From Bradyrhizobium diazoefficiens (lineage in GTDB: Bacteria > Pseudomonadota > Alphaproteobacteria > Rhizobiales > Xanthobacteraceae): a stretch of DNA of 64,000 nt. The stretch is from assembly GCF_016616425.1 (NCBI RefSeq), contig NZ_CP067101.1:3410001-3474000 (forward strand). The letters run 5' to 3'. Positions 16,094-27,187 of the stretch are shown here, in pieces (position 1 is the first letter of the stretch; the number at the start of each line of letters is the position of its first letter). The notes below the pieces were generated by a model that was not told where the DNA came from, searched no databases, and saw only the letters and a program-made list of their open reading frames with translations. Position numbers and translations under genes: made by a program.

Positions 16094-19000
16094 TTACTCG
16101 GCAGCTTCCTTGACGGTGCCGCGCTCGGGCGCCTCATGGCCTTCGTCGTCGCCCGACCGGCCCCAGCCCGAGAACCAGTTGTTGAGCTTGTCGAGGTAGA
16201 GGTAGACGACGGGCGTGGTGAACAGCGTCAGCGCCTGGCTGACGATCAGGCCGCCGACCATGGCGTAGCCGAGCGGCTGGCGGATTTCCGCGCCGGTGCC
16301 GTGACCGAGCATCAGCGGCACGCCGCCGAGCAGCGCGGCCATCGTCGTCATCATGATGGGGCGGAAGCGCAGCAGCGCAGCCTGGCGGATCGATTCCTCC
16401 GGCGTCTTGTGCTGGTCGCGTTCGGCGGCAATTGCAAAGTCGACCATCATGATGCCGTTCTTCTTCACGATGCCGATCAGGAGAATGATTCCGATCAACG
16501 CAATGAGGCTGAAGTCGAAGCCGGCCGCCATCAGGATCGCGAGCGCGCCGACGCCGGCCGAGGGCAGCGTCGACAGAATCGTGATCGGATGGATGTAGCT
16601 CTCATAGAGGATGCCCAGGATCAGATAGACCACAACGAGTGCGGCGAGGATCAGCAGCGGCACAGTGCCGAGCGACTGCTGGAACGCCTGCGCGGTACCC
16701 TGGAAGGTCGAATTGAGCGTCGGCGGCGCGCCGAGATCGGACATCGCCTTCTGCACGGCCTCGGTGGCCTGGCCGAGCGCAATGCCTTGGGCGAGGTTGA
16801 AGCTGATCGTGATCGCCGGGAACTGGCCCTGATGGCTGATCGAGAGCGGGCGGACCGGATCGGTGCTCCAGGTCGCGAACGTCGACAGCGGCACCTGGTC
16901 GCCGGTCAGCGGCGATTTGAGATAAAGCTTGTTCAGGCTATCGAGATTGCCCTGTATCTCCGGCAGGATCTCGAGGATCACCTTGTAGGTGTTGAGCTGG
17001 GTGAAATACTGCGTGACCTGACGCTGTCCGAAGGCGTCATACAGCGTGTCGTCGATCAGCTGCGGCTGGATGCCATAGCGCGAGGCGGTATCGCGGTTGA
17101 TCTTGAGCTGGACGGTCGTGCCCTGCGTCTGCTGGTCGGTCGCGACGTCGCGCAGTTGCGGCAGCGTCCGCATCTTGGCGAGGATTTTTGGCGCCCATTC
17201 GTTGAGCTCGTCCAGGTTGGCATCCTGCAGCGTGAACTCGAACTGCGTGCGCGTCGGCCGGCCGCCGAGCCGGACGTCCTGGGCCGCTTGCATGTAGAGG
17301 CGCGCGCCCGGCACCATGTCGAGCTGGGGACGGAGGCGCGCGATGATCTCCTGCGCGGAAGCGTCGCGCTGATTGCGCGGTTTCAACGTGATGAACAGGT
17401 TGCCGTTGTTGCCGGCCCTGCCGCTGCCGCCGATCGCCATGGCGACGCTGGCGACGCCGGGGTCCGCCTGCACGATCCTGGCAAGTGCCTCCTGCCGCTC
17501 CTTCATGGCCGAGAAGGAAATGTCCTGCGAGGCTTCGGAGGTCGCAGTGATCAGGCCATTGTCTTGCTGCGGGAAGAAGCCTTTGGGGATCAGCACGAAG
17601 AGATAGACCGACAGGGCGAGGGTCGCAAAGAAGATGAGGAGCGTGATGCGCTTCCAGCTCAGAGCGATGTCGAGGACGTGCTCATAGCCGCGCAGCATCG
17701 CGTCGAAGGCGCTTTCGCTCCACTGGTAGACGCGGCCGTGCTTGACCTCGCCATGGGCGCGCAGGAAGCGCGATGCCATCATCGGGGTCAGCGTCAGCGA
17801 GACGATCATCGAGACGAAGATGGTCATCGCCAGCACGACGGCGAACTCGCGGAACAGGCGTCCGATGATGCCGCCCATCAGCAGCAGCGGGATGAGCACG
17901 GCGACCAGTGAGATGCTGATGGAAACGATGGTGAAGCCGATTTCCTTCGCGCCCCTGTAGGCGGCGGCCATCGGCGCTTCGCCTTCCTCGACGTAGCGGG
18001 AGATGTTTTCGAGCATGACGATGGCGTCGTCGACCACGAAGCCGACCGCGATCGTCAGCGCCATCAGCGAGAGGTTGTCGAGGGTATAGCCGGCCACCCA
18101 CATCAGCGAGCAGGCGCCGAGCAGCGCCAGAGGCACGGTGATCGTGGGAATGACCGTCGCCCAGAAGCTGCGCAGGAAGACGAAGATGACCATGACCACC
18201 AGGAAGATGGTCAGGAGCAGCGTGAACTGGACGTCCTCGACCGCGGCCCGGATCGTCTGGGTTCGGTCGCTCATCAGCTCGATCTTGATCGCCGGCGGGA
18301 TCGCCGCCACCAGGCGGGGCAGGGCCGCCTTGATCTTGTCCACGGTCTCGATGACGTTGGCGCCAGGCTGCTTGAACACGACCAGGAAGACGCCGCGTTT
18401 GCCGTTCGCCCAGGCCGCCTGCTTGGCGTCTTCCGGACCGGTGACGGCCTGCCCGATGTCGCGAATGCGCAGCGGCCCGCCGTTGCGGTAGGCGATGATG
18501 ACGTCGTTCCAGTCCTTGGAGTGGGTGAGCTGATCGTTGGCGTAGATCGTGTAGGCGCGCTTGGCGCCGTCAATGTTGCCCTTGGGGCTGTCGACCGTCG
18601 TGATCGCGATCTGACTGCGCACATCTTCCAGCGACAGGCCCTTGGCGACGAGCTTGGCCGGATCGATCTGGATACGGATTGCCGGTTTCTGCTGGCCGCC
18701 GATGATGACCTGCGCGACGCCGGATATCTGGCTGATCTGCTGCGCCAGTTGCGCATCGACGGAATCGCTGACGGTCGTCAGCGGCAGGGTGTCCGACGTA
18801 GCTGACATGATGAGAATCGGCGAATCCGCCGGATTGACCTTGCGATAGGTCGGCGGCGACGGCAGATTCTTCGGCAACTGGCCGGAGGCCGCGTTGATGG
18901 CCGCCTGCACGTCATTGGCGGCACCATCGATGCTGCGGTTGAGATCGAACTGAATGGTGACCGAGGCGGTGCCCAGATAGCTCGTCGACGTCATCTGCGC

Positions 19001-19240
19001 GATGCCGGGGATCTGGGCGAATTGCCGCTCGAGCGGCTGGGCCACCGACGAGGCCATCGTCTCAGGGCTGCCGCCGGGCAGGTTGGCGGTGATCTGGATG
19101 GTTGGAAAGTCCACCTGCGGCAGCGGTGCGACCGGAAGCAGGGGATAGGCGACGAGACCGACGAAGAGAATGCCGGCCATCAGCAGCGACGTGCCGATGG
19201 GATAACGGATGAAAGGTGCCGAGATCCCGCCCCCGGTCAT
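16094..19240 (-). CDS. RND multidrug efflux permease, MdtB/MdtC type
   Basis: The 1048-residue inner-membrane pump starts ISAPFIRYPIGTSLLMAGIL. It has the RND layout with two large periplasmic loops and the relay pair in LTIAVGFVVDDAIVMLENISRY. Features such as YPLLPVAPLPQVDFPTIQI and PKGFFPQQDNGLI place it with MdtB/MdtC permeases rather than AcrB. Enteric homologues work as MdtB-MdtC heteromers, but only one permease is encoded here, so it is expected to be a homotrimer. Its start overlaps the stop of the adaptor gene by four bases, giving tight coupling. The IalB-like gene follows. Confidence 0.93.
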   Translation of the reverse strand: MTGGGISAPFIRYPIGTSLLMAGILFVGLVAYPLLPVAPLPQVDFPTIQITANLPGGSPETMASSVAQPLERQFAQIPGIAQMTSTSYLGTASVTIQFDLNRSIDGAANDVQAAINAASGQLPKNLPSPPTYRKVNPADSPILIMSATSDTLPLTTVSDSVDAQLAQQISQISGVAQVIIGGQQKPAIRIQIDPAKLVAKGLSLEDVRSQIAITTVDSPKGNIDGAKRAYTIYANDQLTHSKDWNDVIIAYRNGGPLRIRDIGQAVTGPEDAKQAAWANGKRGVFLVVFKQPGANVIETVDKIKAALPRLVAAIPPAIKIELMSDRTQTIRAAVEDVQFTLLLTIFLVVMVIFVFLRSFWATVIPTITVPLALLGACSLMWVAGYTLDNLSLMALTIAVGFVVDDAIVMLENISRYVEEGEAPMAAAYRGAKEIGFTIVSISISLVAVLIPLLLMGGIIGRLFREFAVVLAMTIFVSMIVSLTLTPMMASRFLRAHGEVKHGRVYQWSESAFDAMLRGYEHVLDIALSWKRITLLIFFATLALSVYLFVLIPKGFFPQQDNGLITATSEASQDISFSAMKERQEALARIVQADPGVASVAMAIGGSGRAGNNGNLFITLKPRNQRDASAQEIIARLRPQLDMVPGARLYMQAAQDVRLGGRPTRTQFEFTLQDANLDELNEWAPKILAKMRTLPQLRDVATDQQTQGTTVQLKINRDTASRYGIQPQLIDDTLYDAFGQRQVTQYFTQLNTYKVILEILPEIQGNLDSLNKLYLKSPLTGDQVPLSTFATWSTDPVRPLSISHQGQFPAITISFNLAQGIALGQATEAVQKAMSDLGAPPTLNSTFQGTAQAFQQSLGTVPLLILAALVVVYLILGILYESYIHPITILSTLPSAGVGALAILMAAGFDFSLIALIGIILLIGIVKKNGIMMVDFAIAAERDQHKTPEESIRQAALLRFRPIMMTTMAALLGGVPLMLGHGTGAEIRQPLGYAMVGGLIVSQALTLFTTPVVYLYLDKLNNWFSGWGRSGDDEGHEAPERGTVKEAAE

Positions 19241-20406
19241 TCCTGTCGCACCTTGTTATGGGCCGGGTCAGTGCTCGCAACCGCCGTCGACACGAGGCTT
19301 CCGGGCTGGACCTTGAACTGACCGCCGACAATCACCTGCTGCCCTGGGCTTAGGCCTTCCTCGATGACCGACTGTCCGTCGATGGCATAGCTGACCTTGA
19401 CCTTGTGCACCTCGGCCTTGTTGTCCCGATTGACAGTATAAGCGTAGAGGCCGTTGGTGGAATGCTGGACCGCGTCATCCGGAACCACGGTCGCGTCTTT
19501 CAGCGTCCGTACCAGAAGCCGCGTCGAGACCGATTGTCCCGGCCACAGCGTATGGTCTTTGTTGTCGAACACCGCCTTGAGCCGGATCGTCCCGCTGGTC
19601 GTATCGACCTGGTTGTTGATGACCGCAAGCTTGCCCTCAGCCAGCGTCTTCTTGCCATCGGTGGTGAAGGCGATCACCTTGAGCGCGCCGGCCTTCTGGC
19701 CCTCGCTAATATAAGGAAGCTGGTCTTCCGGCGCCGTGAAGATCACGGAGATCGGCTCGACCTGCGAGATCGTGACGATGCCGGTTTGCGTCGAGGCGTT
19801 GACGATGTTGCCGATGTCGACCTGGCGCAGGCCAGCGACGCCGGTGATCGGCGCCTTGACCTGGGTGTAGTCGAGCTGGGTCTGGGCGTTGGCGATTGCG
19901 GCGTCGTCGGCGGCGATCTGGGCGGTGAGTTGGGCGACGGTCGAGCGCTGGGTGTCGACCCGCTGCGCGGTTGCGAATTCGCCGAGCTTCATGGCGCGCT
20001 GAAGTTCGAGATTGGCGTTGGCCAGACTAGCCTCGTCCTGCGCTTTCTTGGCCTTGGCCTGGTCGAGCGTCGCTTGATAGGGGCGGGGATCGATCGAGAC
20101 CAGAACCTCGCCCTGCTGGACGATCTGGCCTTCGCGGAAGCCAAGCTTGTCGATCTGGCCATCGACGCGGGTGCGGACTTGTACGGTGTTGAAACCCTGA
20201 ACCGTGCCGAGACCAGTCAGGTAGACCGGGAAATCGACCGTCTGGACCGCTGCAACGCTCACGGGGACGGCGGAGGGACGAGGTGGACCTTTCTGGGCCG
20301 TCTGCGCTTTTCCGGCCTCGGGCCCGAATTTGCGCCAGCCATAGTAACCCGCGGATGCCACGGCCGCGATGATCAAAAGCCAAAGGATCGGCCGGGACTT
20401 TTTCAT
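19237..20406 (-). CDS. RND efflux periplasmic adaptor, MdtA type
   Basis: The 389-residue adaptor begins with a lysine-rich tip and a membrane anchor (ILWLLIIAAVASAGYYGW). It then has the lipoyl-like half-motifs (GQIVQQGEVLVSIDPRPYQATLDQAKAK shape and YTQVKAPITGVAGLRQVDIGNIV) enclosing a coiled hairpin. The C-terminal part has the GLSPGQQVIVGGQFKVQPG element typical of MdtA-like proteins. It links the downstream permease to an outer-membrane channel encoded elsewhere. It is the first gene of the two-gene operon. No dedicated regulator gene flanks it, unlike the first RND system of the window. Confidence 0.92.
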   Translation of the reverse strand: MKKSRPILWLLIIAAVASAGYYGWRKFGPEAGKAQTAQKGPPRPSAVPVSVAAVQTVDFPVYLTGLGTVQGFNTVQVRTRVDGQIDKLGFREGQIVQQGEVLVSIDPRPYQATLDQAKAKKAQDEASLANANLELQRAMKLGEFATAQRVDTQRSTVAQLTAQIAADDAAIANAQTQLDYTQVKAPITGVAGLRQVDIGNIVNASTQTGIVTISQVEPISVIFTAPEDQLPYISEGQKAGALKVIAFTTDGKKTLAEGKLAVINNQVDTTSGTIRLKAVFDNKDHTLWPGQSVSTRLLVRTLKDATVVPDDAVQHSTNGLYAYTVNRDNKAEVHKVKVSYAIDGQSVIEEGLSPGQQVIVGGQFKVQPGSLVSTAVASTDPAHNKVRQE

Positions 20407-20747
20407 GTCGTCTCGTGTCGGCTCGTGTGCCCTCAGCTACGAATTATGGGGCAATCGCGGGGTTCCAGCCGGCTTGTATAATACACGCCAAGTTCCAGTG
20501 TAAACAGCACTATCCGTTGAGAATCCTAAACAATTGGAAAGTTTTGCACTGTGTCTGGGCGGTGGTCTGGCCGCGCTGTGCAAGTCTGGTGCAACACTCG
20601 CAGACGGCCTGTGCTCAACCGGACGGCGGGGCGCCGAGCCGCAGTTCGGGGCCGGCGACAAGAATGGTTCTAATCGCGCCGAAGCCGTTTCGGTTGTCAG
20701 GAATTTCGGCATCGTTCATATCGGCACCGCCACGAATGGAGCGCAGC
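20407..20747. other. Intergenic promoter region of the MdtA-type operon
   Basis: About 340 bases lie between the divergent adaptor gene and a small plus-strand gene. It is locally AT-richer (TATAATACAC, AAACAATTGG), as expected for promoters. A 5-bp inverted repeat, TACAC (20482-20486) and GTGTA (20498-20502), could be a regulator site. No gene is recognised. Confidence 0.4.
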
Positions 20748-20987
20748 ATGGACGAATTGAACGGCAAGCTGATCGCGTGTCAGATTCTGATCACGGGATT
20801 GATCGCGCGTGTCGCCAGCGAGCAGCGGGATCCCTTGCGCTTCCTCACCGACTTCCGCGACGAGATCAAGGCCGTCGTGAACGGCGTCAACATCGCCGGC
20901 ATGGACGGCACCGACCGCGTGCGCGCGGTCGCGCAGAAGACCGTCGACGAATTGTTTTCGCTGATGAAGCCGCCGAGCAGCGATTGA
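20748..20987 (+). CDS. Small unknown helical protein, 79 residues
   Basis: The soluble, mostly helical protein (MDELNGKLIACQILITGLIA..., then FLTDFRDEIKAVVNGVNIAG) is not assigned to a known family. The first 20 residues are amphipathic rather than a clear membrane span. The ATG at 20748 follows GGAG six bases upstream; a start four codons earlier lacks that spacing. It sits just before the iron-regulated region of the TonB-dependent receptor but has no visible link to it. Confidence 0.6.
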   Translation: MDELNGKLIACQILITGLIARVASEQRDPLRFLTDFRDEIKAVVNGVNIAGMDGTDRVRAVAQKTVDELFSLMKPPSSD

Positions 20988-21031
20988 TGCGGAGAGCGAG
21001 ACTGCCGCTTGCGCAGCATTTGGCGTTATCT

Positions 21032-21083
21032 TTTAGAACGAGTCCAATCTCGGTTTAGAACGATTTCAAACTGCAGTTTAGAA
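21032..21083. promoter_or_regulatory. Three phased TTTAGAA half-sites, probable Irr/ICE-type iron control region
   Basis: TTTAGAA occurs at 21032, 21054 and 21077, spaced 22 and 23 bases. The middle copy forms an imperfect dyad, TTTAGAACGATTTCAAA (21054-21070), close to the rhizobial iron control element described as TTTAGAA-N3-TTCTAAA. It lies 114 to 165 bases upstream of the siderophore-receptor start. The assignment to Irr is by resemblance. Confidence 0.6.
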
Positions 21084-21196
21084 TCGCTTTGATCTGGACA
21101 GATTCCATGGCTCTTGCGAGCCGCTCGCATTGACCCGCTATTTTGCGGTCGATACCACAGCCCATCGTTCGTCGAAGGCAATGAGCGAACAAGAAG

Positions 21197-23749
21197 ATGG
21201 GGCGTTTGGTAATGGGGCAGGTGGTCGCACCGAAGTCGTTGCGTTCGGTCGCAGCATTCAATCCGATGGATGAGAGGTCCGCGGGCGTTTCTGGCAAGAA
21301 GGTCTCGGCGGTTGCGAGCTTGATAGCGGTGGCGTCGGTGTCGAGCGGCGCGCAGGCGCAGCAGTCGAACTTGCCGCCGGTAACGGTCGATGCTCCGGTC
21401 CAGCGTCCGCGTCCGACGGCCTCGAAGCCCTCGCCGGAGCAGGTCCGCGCCCGCAACGCGCTTCGCCGCGCTGCGCAGCGCCAGCAGGCACAGCCGGTGG
21501 GTCCGACCACACCATCCGGCCCGGCTGACGCCAATCCCTATGCCGATCCGGCGGCGCCCTACAAGGTCGACCATGTGCAGGCCGGCGGCAAATTTCCGGA
21601 GAAGCTGGTCGATACTCCGAAGTCGATCACCGTTCTCAGCAAGGAAGTCCTCGAGGACAAGAACGCCACGACGCTGAAGCAGGCGATCCTCAGCACGGCT
21701 GGTGTAACACTTGGCTCGGGCGAGGGTGGCAATGCGTTCGGCGACCGCTTCTTCATCCGCGGCTTCGACGCACGTAACGACATCTTTATCGATGGCGTGC
21801 GCGATTCCGGTGTTAGCGTGCGTGAGAACTTCTTCACCGAGCAGGTCGAGATCCTGCGTGGTCCGGGCTCGACTTTTTCCGGCCGCGGTGTCGCGGGTGG
21901 TGCGATCAACATCGTCACCAAGCAGGCGACGACCGGGAAGAGCTTCTACAACATGGACACGACGTTCGGGACCGACCAGACCAAGCGCGTCACCCTTGAC
22001 GTCAACCAGGTGATCGATCCTACGCTCGCCGTTCGTGTCGGCGGCCTGTTCCAGGACGCCAACGTCGCGGGCCGCGACTACGTTACCGACAACCGAAACG
22101 GTGCTTTCGTCGCGACGACGTGGAAGCCGACCGATGCGATCAAGGTCACCGGCAACTACATTCACACCGAACTGACGGGTCTTCCGGATTTCGGCGTGCC
22201 CTACTATCGCCCGAGCACCGCGTCCACCGCCGGCGGTCCGTTCCCGGATTTCGGCGCGAGCCGCAGGAATTGGTACGGCTTCGTCAATCGCGACTTCTTC
22301 CGGACGGGCCAGGACATCGGCACGATCAACGCGGAAGTGCAGATCACCCCCGATCTGATGATCAGCAACAAGTTCCGCGCTTCGCGTTCGACCCAAAACT
22401 ACATCGGCACGCTGCCGGAATCGCCCTCGCTCAAGGACCCCCTCTCGGCTTCGACGTTGACGGCCAATCCGCAGAGCCGCTTTCAGATTACCGACGTGCT
22501 CGCCAACCAGACCGAGGCGACCTACAAGTTCCTGGACGGGGTGGGATTCAAGCATACAGCGCTTGCGGGCGTCGAGGTCGATCGCGAGCGGTCGTCGATC
22601 GACAGATATCTTGGGCTCACTTCGGAGGCCACCGGCATTCCCTCCAGCCCTTCGGGCTCGCCGACCAACACCAGCGTCTTCTTTCCGCAGAATACGTATC
22701 TTCCGTTTGGAATTCCCTCGCTTTCGGGTCTGCCGACCAAGATCGGCATCGACACGGTCAGCGGCTACGTCATGGATAGCGCGAACTACCACGACCTGCT
22801 GATCCTCAACGGCGGCTTTCGCTACGACGACTACAACATCAAGGCGTCCGGTTATGCCGCGAACGGCACGTTCGGTCAGCAGTCGGCCGAGTTCCTGATC
22901 CCCAACTTCAATCTCGGTCTCACGCTGAAGCCGGCGCCGAACGGCAGCGTCTACGTGGCCTATGCGACTTCGGCTAATCCGGTCGGCGCCGAGTTCGACG
23001 GCACCAGCACGGCCTATGGCGGCCTCAATCCGACGCTTCCCGGCGGCAACACCCAGATCTTCGGGCCCGAGAAGAATAAAGCCATCGAACTCGGCACCAA
23101 ATGGGAGCTATTCGATCGTCATCTGCTTCTGACCGCGGCCCTGTTCCAGACCACCAAGGAGAACGCGCGCGAGTCGCAGAACGTCAGTAGCGCGGCCGCT
23201 GCTGCCCCCTTGGGATGTGTCTATCCGACCGGAACGACCGGCAACATATCTTGCATCACCGCCGGTGCCGCCTACCGCATCCGCGGCATCGATCTCGGCG
23301 TCGGCGGCAAGATCACAGACAAGTGGAGCGTGTTCGGCGGTCTCGTGCTGATGCAGTCGGAAGTAACGCAGTCGCTGGCGCCGCCGGCCAACAAGGTGCT
23401 GTACTCGACCAATGTCGGGCGCCCGCTCGCCAATATCGCGCACCAGTCGTTCAGCCTGCTGTCGAAATATCAGCTCAACGACACCTGGGAACTGGGTGGA
23501 CAGGCGGTGTATCGCTCCAAGATCTACGGCGGCACTTTGCTCGCGGCCAATCAGGGCACGTCGCTGCCGAGCTACTGGCGCTTTGATGCGTTCGCGGAGG
23601 CGAAGCTCGATCAGCACTGGAAGCTCAAATTGTTTGTGAACAACATCTTCGACAAGCGCTACTACGACGCGCTGTACCAAAGCGCTGCACCGTTCGTGCT
23701 GGAAGCACCGGGCCGTGCCGCCTATGTGGTGCTCTCCGCACGCTACTGA
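21197..23749 (+). CDS. TonB-dependent siderophore receptor
   Basis: The 850-residue outer-membrane receptor has a long signal region ([21 protein letters not shown]), so mature numbering starts near residue 50. A Pro/Arg-rich spacer follows, then a plug domain ([57 protein letters not shown]) and a 22-strand barrel ending VLSARY. The IRGFD and FIDGVRD motifs are those of the TonB siderophore-receptor family (FhuA/FcuA/Fiu-like). It should import a ferric siderophore using energy from the ExbB-ExbD-TonB complex encoded just downstream. The start codon is uncertain among 21197, 21212 and 21269. The TTTAGAA region upstream suggests iron control. Confidence 0.92.
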   Translation: MGRLVMGQVVAPKSLRSVAAFNPMDERSAGVSGKKVSAVASLIAVASVSSGAQAQQSNLPPVTVDAPVQRPRPTASKPSPEQVRARNALRRAAQRQQAQPVGPTTPSGPADANPYADPAAPYKVDHVQAGGKFPEKLVDTPKSITVLSKEVLEDKNATTLKQAILSTAGVTLGSGEGGNAFGDRFFIRGFDARNDIFIDGVRDSGVSVRENFFTEQVEILRGPGSTFSGRGVAGGAINIVTKQATTGKSFYNMDTTFGTDQTKRVTLDVNQVIDPTLAVRVGGLFQDANVAGRDYVTDNRNGAFVATTWKPTDAIKVTGNYIHTELTGLPDFGVPYYRPSTASTAGGPFPDFGASRRNWYGFVNRDFFRTGQDIGTINAEVQITPDLMISNKFRASRSTQNYIGTLPESPSLKDPLSASTLTANPQSRFQITDVLANQTEATYKFLDGVGFKHTALAGVEVDRERSSIDRYLGLTSEATGIPSSPSGSPTNTSVFFPQNTYLPFGIPSLSGLPTKIGIDTVSGYVMDSANYHDLLILNGGFRYDDYNIKASGYAANGTFGQQSAEFLIPNFNLGLTLKPAPNGSVYVAYATSANPVGAEFDGTSTAYGGLNPTLPGGNTQIFGPEKNKAIELGTKWELFDRHLLLTAALFQTTKENARESQNVSSAAAAAPLGCVYPTGTTGNISCITAGAAYRIRGIDLGVGGKITDKWSVFGGLVLMQSEVTQSLAPPANKVLYSTNVGRPLANIAHQSFSLLSKYQLNDTWELGGQAVYRSKIYGGTLLAANQGTSLPSYWRFDAFAEAKLDQHWKLKLFVNNIFDKRYYDALYQSAAPFVLEAPGRAAYVVLSARY

Positions 23750-23768
23750 TGGAGCAACAACGAGTTTC

Positions 23769-24454
23769 ATGCTGACATGCATCGAAAACGTTCTCAGCAA
23801 GGATGATGTGGCGGATTTCCGCCGCATCATGGATGCCAGCGACTGGGAGGACGGCCGCTCCACCGCCGGCGCGCAGTCGGCCATGGTCAAGCGCAACGAG
23901 CAATTGCCGCCGGACAGCGAGGTCGCGCGCAAGCTCGGCAACCGCATCATCTCGGCGCTGACGTCGAACCCGCGCTTCATCGCGGCAGCGATACCGCTCC
24001 AGATCTTTCCGCCGTTGTTCAACCGCTATGCGGCGAGCAGCAGCCACCATTTCGGCCTGCATGTCGACAATGCGATCCGCGGCGACCGTCTGACGGGCCT
24101 TCGCATCCGCACAGATCTGTCGGTCACGCTGTTCCTCGCCGAGCCGGAAGAGTACGATGGTGGCGAACTTGTGATCGAGGACACGTACGGCTCGCACGAA
24201 GTGAAGTTGCCAGCCGGCGACTGCGTGCTCTATCCCTCGACCAGCCTCCATCTCGTCACTCCGGTGACAAGGGGAACGCGGGTTGCGTCTTTCTTCTGGC
24301 TTCAGAGCATGATACGGGACGATCAAGCCCGGAGCATGATCTTCGACCTCGACACCGCGATACAGGCGCTGGTGCAACGGTTCGGGCGTGACGATCCCGA
24401 AACGGTCAAATTGACGGGTATCTATCACAACCTCATTCGCTACTGGGCCGAAGT

Positions 24455-24458
<4 letters not shown>
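23769..24458 (+). CDS. piuC: Fe(II)/2-oxoglutarate-dependent hydroxylase, PiuC/YbiX type
   Basis: The 229-residue cytosolic dioxygenase keeps the facial triad: H98-x-D100 in [11 protein letters not shown] and H161 in [11 protein letters not shown]171 ([14 protein letters not shown]) is placed to bind 2-oxoglutarate. This is the PKHD-type hydroxylase family, commonly found next to catecholate siderophore receptors (PiuA/PiuC, Fiu/YbiX). Its substrate is not known; a role in siderophore handling or iron release is inferred from that association. It starts 20 bases after the receptor gene and its stop overlaps the ExbB start by four bases (ATGA). Confidence 0.9.
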
Positions 24459-25435
<977 letters not shown>

Positions 25436-25438
25436 ACC

Positions 25439-25894
25439 ATGGCCGTTTCGCTCGCAGACCATGATGACGACGACGATTTCGGCGAAACGCATGACATCAA
25501 CGTCACGCCGTTCATCGACGTCATCCTGGTGCTGCTGATCATCTTCATGGTCGCAGCTCCGCTCTCCACGGTCGATCTGCCGATCGACCTGCCGACGTCG
25601 AGCGCGACGCCGCAGAAGAAGCCGGACAAGCCGACCTATCTCAGCATCAAGCCCGATCTGACGCTTGCCATCGGAGAAAACCCGGTCCAGCGGGCCGAGC
25701 TGATCGGGACGCTCGACGGAATGTCGGACATGAGCAAGGACAAGTACGTCTTCCTGCGTGCCGATCGTTCGGTGCCGTATGGTGAGTTGATGGGCGTCAT
25801 GGAGCTCTTGCGCTCGGGCGGCTACACGCGGGTGAAGCTGGTGGCACTGGAAGGCGCCCCGGTGGCGCCTGCGGCAGGCGCCGCTCAGCCTTAA
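25439..25894 (+). CDS. exbD: TonB-system protein ExbD
   Basis: The 151-residue protein has an acidic cytosolic N-terminus (DHDDDDDFGETHDINVTPF) and a single membrane helix carrying the essential aspartate D27 in FIDVILVLLIIFMVAAPL. A periplasmic domain follows with KPTYLSIKPDLTLAIGE and VFLRADRSVPYGELMGVM. It is the proton-carrying partner of ExbB. The gene starts three bases after exbB, and tonB follows after 11 bases. Confidence 0.94.
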   Translation: MAVSLADHDDDDDFGETHDINVTPFIDVILVLLIIFMVAAPLSTVDLPIDLPTSSATPQKKPDKPTYLSIKPDLTLAIGENPVQRAELIGTLDGMSDMSKDKYVFLRADRSVPYGELMGVMELLRSGGYTRVKLVALEGAPVAPAAGAAQP

Positions 25895-25905
25895 GAAGAT
25901 ACGCT

Positions 25906-26721
25906 ATGTCGGACGAACCCAGACCATCTCGGAAGCTCTGGATCCTGGCGGCGGTGGCGGCGCTCGTGCTCCATCTGGGTGGGGCTGCGCTCGCGCTGGC
26001 GCATTTGCGCGTCGATGATGACGGCGACGGTCTTGGTGCGGCCGGTGCGGAGTTCGCCGTCGAGATAGCTTCGCCAAAAGCGCCCGATACCGATCTTCCG
26101 CCGGGACCTGACAGCGAAGCGATGCAGGAGCAACAGGCGCTTCCCGAGCAAAAGGCCGAGACCAAGGAAACGGAGCTGCCGAAGGATCAGTCGCAAGAGG
26201 TCGACGATCCCGACCGCATCGTTACCGAAAACATCTCGAAGAAGGCCCAGGACGAGGACCCGAAGATCGCGGCAGTCGAAACTCCTGCTGCCGAGGCATC
26301 GCCGAAATCGGTTGCGACGGCTCGGCAGACGCTCGATGAGGACGCGCGCGAGGCCGAGAAGGCGTTGGCGCCGGTGCTTGGCTTCGGCAAGGATATCCTC
26401 AAGATCACGGCGGACTGGAACCGCAAGATCAGCGCGCATCTCGCAGCCCACAAGGTCAATCCGGAGGGCAAGCACCCCAATAACCAGATCGTAAAGGTGA
26501 GCTTCGCGCTCAATCGAAAGGGGAACGTGATTTCGGTCGACGTCGTGGAGTCGTCCGGAGATGCGGCTTATGATGCGGCCGCGATCGCCATGATCCACAA
26601 GTCCGACCCCTTCCCGACACCGCCTGCCGCGCTCACCGAGGATCGGATCGAACGCACCGTCCCCATCATTTTCAAGCCGCCGGACGAGAAGAAAAAGAAG
26701 AAGACGGCTCAGCGCCAGTAG
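25906..26721 (+). CDS. tonB: TonB energy transducer
   Basis: The 271-residue protein has one N-terminal membrane helix (LWILAAVAALVLHLGGAAL). An acidic/proline-containing periplasmic linker follows, about residues 60-165, rich in E, K and P, as needed to span the periplasm. The C-terminal TonB domain has VKVSFALNRKGNVISVDVVES and YDAAAIAMIHKSDPFPTPP. It ends in a lysine run. It transfers ExbB-ExbD energy to the receptor encoded at the head of this operon. Its stop overlaps the 3' end of the convergent unknown gene by 13 bases. Confidence 0.92.
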   Translation: MSDEPRPSRKLWILAAVAALVLHLGGAALALAHLRVDDDGDGLGAAGAEFAVEIASPKAPDTDLPPGPDSEAMQEQQALPEQKAETKETELPKDQSQEVDDPDRIVTENISKKAQDEDPKIAAVETPAAEASPKSVATARQTLDEDAREAEKALAPVLGFGKDILKITADWNRKISAHLAAHKVNPEGKHPNNQIVKVSFALNRKGNVISVDVVESSGDAAYDAAAIAMIHKSDPFPTPPAALTEDRIERTVPIIFKPPDEKKKKKTAQRQ

Positions 26722-27143
26722 AGCCGGATCCCGACATAGACCACGACCAGGCAGGCGAAGATCAACCCCACCGGCAGCGGTCGTTTCTGGGTTCCGGCAA
26801 AAGCCGCCGTGCCGAAGGAAGCGGCCTTCTTCGGCGCCGGGCGGCGGAAGGCGGTAACATTGTCCGCCGCCGGCTCGGCTGGGCGCGGGCGGACGTCGGG
26901 CGGGGTTCCCGCGCCGCCCATCTCGGCATAGTAGGCCTTGTAGATCGCGCCGATGGTGGCCTCGGTGGCCTCGCTCTCGCTTATCCGCGTCAGCAGATTC
27001 TTGTAGCTCGCCAGGAATTCCTGCGCCTCCGGGGGCAGCGCGGACGCCCCGTTGAGCTTGGCCATCATCTTCCAGGTGGCGAAATCGGCGCGGGCGCGGG
27101 TGTCGGCGCGTCGCGCGATCAGCATATCGGCAGCTTTGACCAA
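26709..27143 (-). CDS. Unknown protein with C-terminal membrane helix
   Basis: The 144-residue protein has a helical soluble N-terminal half (TRARADFATWKMMAKLNG, then EAQEFLASYKNLLTRI), a Pro-rich linker, and a single C-terminal membrane helix (PVGLIFACLVVVYVGIRLYW) that probably makes it tail-anchored. No family is recognised. A TTG start at 27143 with AGAGG upstream is used; the next choice is ATG 27125, which lacks a ribosome-binding site. It overlaps the end of tonB by 13 bases on the opposite strand. Its role in the iron system, if any, is not shown. Confidence 0.6.
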   Translation of the reverse strand: MVKAADMLIARRADTRARADFATWKMMAKLNGASALPPEAQEFLASYKNLLTRISESEATEATIGAIYKAYYAEMGGAGTPPDVRPRPAEPAADNVTAFRRPAPKKAASFGTAAFAGTQKRPLPVGLIFACLVVVYVGIRLYWR

Positions 27144-27187
27144 GTCGGCCTCTGGCCTTTCGGCTTGTATTTGGATGTCACGTTCAA

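Noticed and set aside
16136..17911. 591-codon plus-strand frame opposite the MdtB/C-type permease
   Set aside because: Asp/Arg/Gln-rich shadow of the RND gene, a known artefact in high-GC genomes.
20482..20502. TACAC...GTGTA as an operator for the MdtA-type operon
   Set aside because: The arms are only 5 bp and no regulator gene is adjacent, so it is noted in the intergenic entry but not called as a site.
21026..22792. 588-codon minus-strand frame opposite the TonB-dependent receptor
   Set aside because: Arg-rich shadow frame; the plus strand has clear receptor motifs throughout.
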